The position numbers and the translations under genes were made by a program. This document shows, in pieces, positions 57,301 to 64,000 of a stretch of DNA of 64,000 nucleotides. The DNA comes from Chlorops oryzae (Eukaryota; Arthropoda; Insecta; Diptera; Chloropidae), in the NCBI GenBank assembly GCA_020466095.1, contig CM035807.1, forward strand, positions 8,200,697-8,264,696, read 5' to 3'. The notes beneath the pieces were generated by a model. The model made no database searches. It was given only the letters and a program-made list of their open reading frames with translations, and was not told the DNA's origin. Within the stretch, counting starts at the first letter, position 1; the number at the start of each line of letters is the position of its first letter.

Positions 57301-59787
57301 CTATGTTACTGAATTGAATGGATTCAATTGAATGTTGGGTAAATCAAGTGTGCTGTGGGAGTTCATCTTTGAAGGTTATTTGTTGAGGATTTGACTGAAT
57401 GTTCGAAATGGCGAAGATTTGTGGCCAAAAAAAAACAAAAAAAAAAAATAATTTAATTTGAATTTCTTAGAAATAGATTTAGAAGTCAATCATTGGCTGA
57501 CAAATTCAGAAACGAAGCTTAAATGTCCATTAAAAGCTTTTGCCTTTCGGAATTGAGATTGAACAGTAAGTCATTCTACTCCCACGAAGGCAAATAAAAT
57601 GTAAGTCCTTTCTAAGACTGGGAATAGAGCAGGAAAACTTAACTACGATCTATCAGAAAAATTGTTCATGGTCTATCCAATTTAACCGCGGGTAAACTTT
57701 CTTTATCCTTTCAACTAACGATATTAATATTCAGTTCAATTTCTGGGACTTTTTTTTCTTGATAGCTTAGCAATACATTCTGCCAGGGAGGTGCCTTTAT
57801 AAAGTCATAAATATGTTCTCTTCTGGATTGTATAGAAGTTTTATATTCTCCAAAGTCTTATTTAAAAAAATGGGCATCAGAATGTATTACGCCACTGACT
57901 TAGTCGAAAGAAAATATTGAAAAATTGAATGCGACAAACACTTAAGGAATTCAATATAAATACCCAGTAAACATTTTCGGAGCGATCAGATATATATACC
58001 TATATGAGTCCGAAATGAGTCGCAAACAAAGTTCAATTTGAATTAAGTTTGTTGTATGCATATATGCATACAGAGAGTTGTTTTTGCAATTTAACTGTGA
58101 AAGTATATGATGAGCTTAACTTCTTCTTTAAAGTTATAAACGAAAAAAAACCCAACCATTTCGACTTGGCAAGCACGGTTTCGATGGGCGAACATATTTC
58201 TAGAAAGCGAGAGTTCCGAGTTACAAATCCCACTCCAAATGTTTGCTGGGTACCTATCAAAACCACCTTTACTTAACTGCAAAAAGCCCTAAAAATTGAG
58301 TTCATGAAAAATTCAAATGCCTACCCTAAGGCGTTGAAAGTTAAATTCGTGTTTTTAAAACTCTCTGCTTAAATTTTGGTGAGAGCAAGTAGCGTGAATA
58401 AAGCGTACAAGGACATGACTCCGGGAGACGTCATCTTACGTCAAACCACTGACTTCTAACGAACTTATTTCAATTATCTATCTTTTATGTTTTTTAATTA
58501 CGTTTTAAGCATTTGGCTTAGCTTCTCATGCGTTTTATCCAGCGGCAAATTTGTCTTTTTTTTTTGGCGGGGGAGTTTTTTTTTTGCTCTGGTTTATTTT
58601 GTTTCTCTTCGTTTCTGCGAAGTTCCTCCGCGAAAGCTCTTTCAACGACAAGGAATATAATATGTTAGCTTAATGCGTTTCCTGCCGATGCGCCGCAGGT
58701 GGTTAAAAGCTAAATTGCAAGCGTGCGTGTCTGCGTGTGTGTGTGTCTTGTGGCATTGCGGGACTTCACACATACGATTGAGAATTATATGGCGAACTTT
58801 TGCAAAAGTAAATAACTGCTTAACTTGCGGCATTCGGGTTCGTTCGATTGCCACGTGCGTCGGCACTTAAAGCGATTTTGTCTCATATGTTATTTTTTTT
58901 TGCTCTTTTTTTCTTTTTTGCTTTTCTTTTTTTATTACTCTTTTTAGCATTATTTCGATTGAAATAAGTCTCGAGTGTTGTAGATTTTTCATTTTATATG
59001 GATTTCGAAGTGGATTCGATTTTAATTACTTGACGAATAATTTTTTTAAATCACCAGAAAGGTGATCAAAAGGACCCACTTATTCCGTATAAGGTAATAT
59101 ATGTATGTATGAGTAGAATTTAACAACGCAAGAGAATTTTACGTTTCGGTTTTTCCAAGAACGAAAACTTTTTCTATCGTTGAAGCGCCAAGATGACGGC
59201 AACATTTTTTTTTTATATTTTTTTTTTTCAAACAAGGACAAATGCCGAAAGGCAAATTACTTTAATTGACATTTTCTCGAGCGTATTATTTCAAGAAAAA
59301 AAAAAACAATTTTTTCTACCCTTCCAGCCTTCGCGCCATGGTGAAAAGAATTTTTTTTGGGTTTTATTAAAATATAAAAAAAAATTTAAATAAAATGAAG
59401 AAAATATAAAATAAGAACCACGGACAAGGAAGAAAATTTCACAAAACGTTTTGTCTATTTTAAAATAAAATTGCAGGATTTGAGCTGTGATTTTTAGAGA
59501 ATTGAGGAGGTGATGTTCAGTTTTTGAATACTTTAAATTGAAATAAGGGAGTTCCGATTTTAATTTTGAACTAAGGAATTCGAAAGTTATAGCCCCGTAT
59601 TGGGTTGTCTTATCCTTGGACCATAAGCTGCCTGGCAGTAATCACAAACCTGCCTTAAGCCTGCATCAAAACTATCTTTTGAAAGTTTGAGACTTCAAAA
59701 AAGTTTAAACTGAGCTGAAGGCTTCATAAATACCTACATTTGAAATAGATACGAGGTTCATCAGACCATATTTTCATCCTTATTATA
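51388..59787. other. Long featureless stretch, 8.4 kb
   Basis: No gene or complete element is recognised. Contents include GAGAGAGAGAGA at 52215-52226, GT runs near 57041-57052 and 58735-58744, and many A/T runs. Near 52855-52950 a - possibly chance - VGHV...RKRW pattern recalls reverse-transcriptase C-termini. Opposed short frames at 55244-55487 and 58033-58282 lack domains. Confidence 0.35.
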
Positions 59788-59819
59788 TTAGGTGTAGTAA
59801 AAAGAAATCCATTATTTTT
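59788..59819. repeat. mariner terminal inverted repeat (3' side of transposase)
   Basis: 32 bp, identical to the complement of 61044-61075; divergence starts immediately inside it. Transposase binds such repeats and cuts at their ends. Confidence 0.95.
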
Positions 59820-59864
59820 GCATTAAATTGAGGGCTTTATTTAAGATAGTTAGAATGACCCGAT

Positions 59865-60890
59865 TTAGGTCAAAAATGCGCCGTTTTGTTCGATAACTTG
59901 TTGCCATTTTAAAGGTAATTTCATTATGCCTCTCTCATATAAGCCCTCGTTCCTATTAGCAAAAACTTGAGACAGTCGAATTTCAGAAGCCTCTCTTGAA
60001 GCGAATGTTTCACCAGCAAAATTGTTCGCCATGGACAGGAACAGATGGTAATCACTTGGTGCCAGGTCCGGACTATAAGGTGGATGCAGAAGAAACTCCC
60101 GACCAAACTCCCGGAGCTTCTGGCGAGTCACTATCGATGTGTGTGGCCTGGCGTTGTCCTGATGGAACACAATTCCTCTCCTATTGGCCAAAGCTGGCCG
60201 CTTATGGGCGATTGCTTCCTTCAGACGGTCCAATTGTTGACAGTAGAGTTCCGAGTTAAGAGTTTTGCCGTATGGGAGCAGCTCATAGTAGATAATTCTC
60301 TGCCAATCCCACCAAACACACAGCAAAACCTTCCTGGCCGTCAATCCTGGCTTGGCCACCGTTTCCGCCGGTTTACCGTGTTTCGACCTCGACCGTTTTC
60401 GCTTGACGTTGTCGTAAGTGACCCACTTTTCATCACCAGTCACCAACCGCTTCAGAAATGGGTCGATTTTGCTGCGGTTCAGCAGCGATTCGCAGATGGA
60501 AATTCGGTCTATGAGGTTTTTTTGCGTTAACTCGTGTGGCACCCATACATCGAGCTTCTTTGTGTATCCAGCCTTAATCAAATGGTTCCAAACGGTTTTT
60601 TGTGCAACCTTTAGCTCTTTTGCAATCGAAACAGTGCTAACATGACGGTCGGACTCGATAATTTCCATGATTTTATCGACATTTTCGACAATTGGCCTTC
60701 CAGTGCGTGGTGCATCCTTCACATCGAAGTTACCGGAACGGAATCGACGAAACCAAAATTGCGCATGATTGGCTGTTACAGTATCAGGTCCATAAACGCT
60801 ATTCACATTTTCAGCCGCCTGGCTTGCGTTTTCTCCCTTATCGAAGAAAAACTGTAAAATGTAGCGAATTTTCTCTTTGCTGATGTCCAT
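59865..60890 (-). CDS. mariner transposase, apparently intact (341 aa)
   Basis: Cut-and-paste DNA transposase that binds the element's 32 bp repeats and moves it into TA sites in the nucleus. I start at the ATG at 60890 (MDISKEKIRYIL); the frame stays open for 12 codons upstream but has no ATG there. 341 aa is within the usual 340-350. N-terminal helix-turn-helix region about residues 1-110; WVPHEL linker motif at 116-121; catalytic triad D153 (VTGDEKW), D245 (HQDNARPH), D280 (YSPDLAPSDYHLF), with 34 residues between the last two, the DD34D signature of mariner. No stop or frameshift. A few unusual residues (e.g. REFGREF, where GWE-like sequence is common) hint at mild decay. Activity is not shown. 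Confidence 0.95.
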   Translation of the reverse strand: MDISKEKIRYILQFFFDKGENASQAAENVNSVYGPDTVTANHAQFWFRRFRSGNFDVKDAPRTGRPIVENVDKIMEIIESDRHVSTVSIAKELKVAQKTVWNHLIKAGYTKKLDVWVPHELTQKNLIDRISICESLLNRSKIDPFLKRLVTGDEKWVTYDNVKRKRSRSKHGKPAETVAKPGLTARKVLLCVWWDWQRIIYYELLPYGKTLNSELYCQQLDRLKEAIAHKRPALANRRGIVFHQDNARPHTSIVTRQKLREFGREFLLHPPYSPDLAPSDYHLFLSMANNFAGETFASREASEIRLSQVFANRNEGLYERGIMKLPLKWQQVIEQNGAFLT

Positions 60891-61043
60891 CTTTGACAAG
60901 CTCTCAAACAAAACTGAATCAATCAATCAAAAAAGTGTCAAAAAAGCTTTTTTAGTAGGAACTGTCATCTTTCTAATGCCCCCTAGCGGAACACGATCGG
61001 ACTTATACAACGCGAGATGCAGATAAATAACGCCATCTATTGG

Positions 61044-61075
61044 AAAAATAATGGATTTCTTTTTACTACACCTAA
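61044..61075. repeat. mariner terminal inverted repeat (5' side of transposase)
   Basis: Exact 32 bp complement of 59788-59819, upstream of the transposase start; the short leader to 60890 presumably holds its promoter. Confidence 0.95.
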
Positions 61076-63113
61076 TATGAGCTAAATTGAAGAGGAAAAA
61101 TTTTTTTTTTAAATGACCCACTCAATAAATACCTGCCCAGACTTACCGTCCTCACAAAGCAATTTCTGAAAACCTTTTTTCTTAGAAAAATGTTAACGTT
61201 CTATTTCGCTGGCCCTCTTTATTTGCTTTGAAAGCTTTTCGACTCCAAGATTTTGCTAATGGAATTTCTATGAAAATAAATGAGCATTATTTATTCAGTA
61301 TTCAGCAAAGCTTAAATTATTTCTTACACATTTTTTTGGGGTGCCCTAAATTCGAGGCGGAATATTTTTGTTTATTTATGCAGCATTCAAATGGAATTCG
61401 CCTCATTCCGCTTTCGCTCAAAAAATTTTTCTGACTCATTGGTCCTTGATTTGTATAATTTACGTGATCTTAAAGACAACAGCTTTGTTAAGTCTTTCAT
61501 CAAATGAAGAAAATGTCCTTTTTGAGAATGCTTTTTGTTTGCATTGATTTATTTCTTGTTGTGTGGAAAATTATATTCTATACCTGTCATATAGACCGTA
61601 AATGATATCGTGTTGGCGTTGACCGTGCGGCCAGGCTCTTATAAATATGACGGGGTTGATGTCAGGGAATAATTCAGAGGGGTATGTCCATTAGTTTTCA
61701 ATTAATTGAGGTAACCGATCTTCTATGTCTCGCAATGTAGGCGTCCTCAAAGAACAATGCTCGTCCTTCGCCCTGACACATTATAAATGTCAAAAAACTT
61801 AATTGAATGACTCAGCAGTCTAGGAATTCGAACATTTTTTCACATACACTGAAAGCCATTTGAACTTAGAGACCTTCAAAAAAAAAAAAAAAAAAAATTA
61901 AAAAATCAGTAAATAAAAGATATAAACAAAAAAAAAAAAAAATATATAGGTATATATGTTAATAGATATTAAATTCTGTTAAATATTTGATTGCTTCAAA
62001 ATTCCTCTTTAACAAAATAAAATTTGTTCCTTTCCGCACCCTTGAGCCTCTCGACGAAATAGAACTAAAAAATTTCTCTTTTATTCGAAAGTGAAACCGC
62101 GTCGAATTTCATGAAAATGCCTTAACGATGAAACATCATTTCAGTTGCAGACATAAGAGGCTTTGAGACAGCCCCTGACAATGTCTAATGCTGGGCAGAA
62201 ATGCCGTTGAAGGCGTTGATTTTCATTTTGTGTCGTTTTATTTTGTCGTTAAAACGTTTAATATGACAATAATATTAATGCCGCCGTCGTTGTCTGTTGT
62301 AGTTTGTGTTCTCTTATTTTTTTTTTTTGGAAATAGAAACATAAATTCTCATTTTCATGCGGTTTTAATGGCTACAGTATCCTATATTTATATGCAGTAT
62401 GGCGCTGAAAATGTTATTAAGGCCTACAGGAGGCAATGCGCCTTATTTATGTTCGGCATACAAACTTAATCGATACTGATGGTAGTCTGACGACACAGTA
62501 CCCATGTTCACTAATTATGACATGAAAATTATATTTTATTATACCCTCATCGCGAGTTTCAAAACGAATAGAAAAAAAAAATCATTTCTCTTTAATGGTG
62601 ATAGGTTCCTTAAAGGAGATATCGATAGGTACATATTATCTTAATGTAGAGAATATATTTTTATCCTCGTTCTGAAATGACTACGCAGACCTAGAAGACA
62701 CTTCGTTTCTCTGTTTGTGATATACTATGACTATTTTTTAAATATATTTTTACATGTTTCTTTAAAATTTTAACATGAAAAATTGAAGCACTTTTACTTA
62801 CAAGTTTTCCAAATAAAAGTCTTAGAAGAGCCATCATAGGTAGCATTGAAAGCTTAAAGATTTTTGCTTACCTGAAAAAAATAAAAGAAATGTTAATAAT
62901 ATATTGTAAGTAGAACACAAAAATTAAAAGAAAAAAGTATGTGTAAAATTTTGTTAGCTTCTTACAGTTTAGTTTTAGTTTGTTAGTGGCATTGCATATT
63001 TTGAAAAAATATCACACCCAAGGCCTCTGTTGCTAGTGCCCCTATGAATATGATTTATCACATACATACATGGAAATATAAGTACATCACTGCCATGAAA
63101 TAGTGTTTAACTA
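61076..63113. other. Non-coding, 2 kb
   Basis: Contains A-runs at 61878-61897 and 61929-61942. A frame at 62188-62469 has no domain. No gene is recognised. Confidence 0.4.
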
Positions 63114-63747
63114 ATGTTATGTTATGTTATGTTATGTTATGTTATGTTATGTTATGTTATGTTATGTTATGTTATGTTATGTTATGTTATGTTATGTTAT
63201 GTTATGTTATGTTATGTTATGTTATGTTATGTTATGTTATGTTATGTTATGTTATGTTATGTTATGTTATGTTATGTTATGTTATGTTATGTTTTATGTT
63301 ATGTTATGTTATGTTATGTTATGTTATGTTATGTTATGTTATGTTATGTATGTATGTTATGTTATGTTATGTTATGTTATGTTATGTTATGTTATGTTAT
63401 GTTATGTTATGATGTATGTTATGTTATGTTATGTTATGTTATGTTATGTTATGTTATGTTATGTTATGTTATGTTATGTTATGTTATGTTATGTTATGTT
63501 ATGTTATGTTATGTTATGTTATGTTATGTTATGTTATGTTATGTTATGTTATGTTATGTTATGTTATGTTATGTTATGTTATGTTATGTTATGTTATGTT
63601 ATGTTATGTTATGTTATGTTATGTTATGTTATGTTATGTATGTTATGTTATGTTATGTTATGTTATGTTATGTTATGTTATGTTATGTTATGTTATGTTA
63701 TGTTATGTTATGTTATGTTATGTTATGTTATGTTATGTTATGTTATG
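63114..63747. repeat. ATGTT pentanucleotide satellite, about 127 units
   Basis: 634 bp of tandem ATGTT with only four interruptions (near 63292, 63348, 63411 and 63638). The three + frames are open because no phase of the unit creates a stop on that strand, giving spurious Met-Leu-Cys-Tyr-Val proteins. Confidence 0.98.
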
Positions 63748-64000
63748 CCATAATTTTTGATTCTTTGTTATGCCATAGTCTATTCAACGTTTTTAAGTAA
63801 GTAGACAAAGATGACTGTATAACGCAAGTCGAAATCAGTTACTCCATCCCCAATCCAGCCTAGCAGTTTCATCTTCGATGGCTAATCGAGCCCACAGTGC
63901 GGTTTTCTTTCGTACTTTCATTAATTTCCTACTGCCAATACATGTAAGGCATAAACTTCCAAAAACTCCCAAAAATATGCTTTTAAATTCGCTCGAAAGT
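63748..64000. other. Non-coding flank
   Basis: Begins with a degenerate remnant of the satellite (TTGTTATGCCATAG near 63766). Nothing else is recognised. Confidence 0.4.

Larger units (their letters stand above)
59788..61075 (-). mobile_element. Complete mariner transposon, 1288 bp
   Basis: Perfect 32 bp terminal inverted repeats (59788-59819 and 61044-61075) start TTAGGTGTAGTAAAAAGAAA. The element is flanked by the TA target duplication (59786-59787 and 61076-61077) that Tc1/mariner elements create. A single uninterrupted transposase frame on the - strand fills most of it. Length, repeats and coding content are those of a full-length mariner, with no internal deletion seen. Confidence 0.97.

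Noticed and set aside
59996..60883. Several + strand frames of 60-161 codons
   Set aside because: They lie antisense to the mariner transposase and have no domain of their own.
60891..60926. Extended transposase start 12 codons upstream
   Set aside because: The upstream first codon is TTG, not ATG; the ATG at 60890 gives the usual mariner length.
63114..63800. Open frame of 228 codons of repeated Met-Leu-Cys-Tyr-Val
   Set aside because: Trivial translation of the ATGTT satellite; all three + frames are open.
1..64000. CRISPR arrays, operons, bacterial promoters or rRNA genes
   Set aside because: No spacer-repeat arrays, ribosome binding sites, packed genes or rRNA-like sequence; the window is eukaryotic.

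Overview
This window is eukaryotic, AT-rich, largely non-coding DNA, most likely from a cyclorrhaphan fly. Pointers are an intact mariner element, tRNA-derived SINEs, several MITE families, RNase H-type and RTE-type non-LTR retrotransposon relics, abundant CA/GT, TTG, GA and homopolymer tracts, and an insect-style TATA + initiator + DPE core promoter. A tephritid-like genome would fit, but I cannot fix the species. I recognise no complete host protein-coding gene. Most open frames here are shadows of low-complexity DNA or start at non-ATG codons.

Layout. 1-5.7 kb: purine-rich tract (821-1500), then two splice-bounded open stretches (2680-2895 and 4495-4626) that could be small exons of an unknown gene. 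5.7-9.5 kb: a sequence of about 1.8 kb present twice in direct orientation, full of one-base differences, either a real tandem duplication or a long-read assembly artefact. 10-17.8 kb: a Harbinger-type MITE, two oppositely oriented copies of a dispersed repeat, and a 5'-truncated non-LTR retrotransposon with a clean target-site duplication. 19.8-22.6 kb: a hAT-type MITE, two abutting TA-flanked MITEs, and an RTE fossil. 25.06-25.31 kb: a convincing core promoter and first exon on the + strand, ending in a consensus splice donor. Everything to its right may therefore be intron of an unseen gene, with a pogo-like element at once downstream. 28-31.8 kb: two SINE copies, one carrying a piggyBac-type MITE and one itself inserted in another MITE, plus hAT and Harbinger MITEs. 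33.4-34.3 kb: a 926 bp element with an 8 bp target duplication. 37.5-51.4 kb: more MITEs, a perfect 10-bp-period purine repeat and a fold-back element. 51.4-59.8 kb: little of note. 59.8-61.1 kb: a complete mariner with an uninterrupted transposase frame. 63.1-63.75 kb: a pure ATGTT satellite.

How the parts relate. The window is best read as an intergenic/intronic landscape built by successive small transposon insertions. Nested insertions and target duplications give a partial relative chronology. The mariner transposase is the only protein here that is both complete and recognisable. The non-autonomous elements depend on hAT, piggyBac, Harbinger and Tc1/mariner/pogo transposases encoded elsewhere, and the SINEs on a LINE reverse transcriptase.
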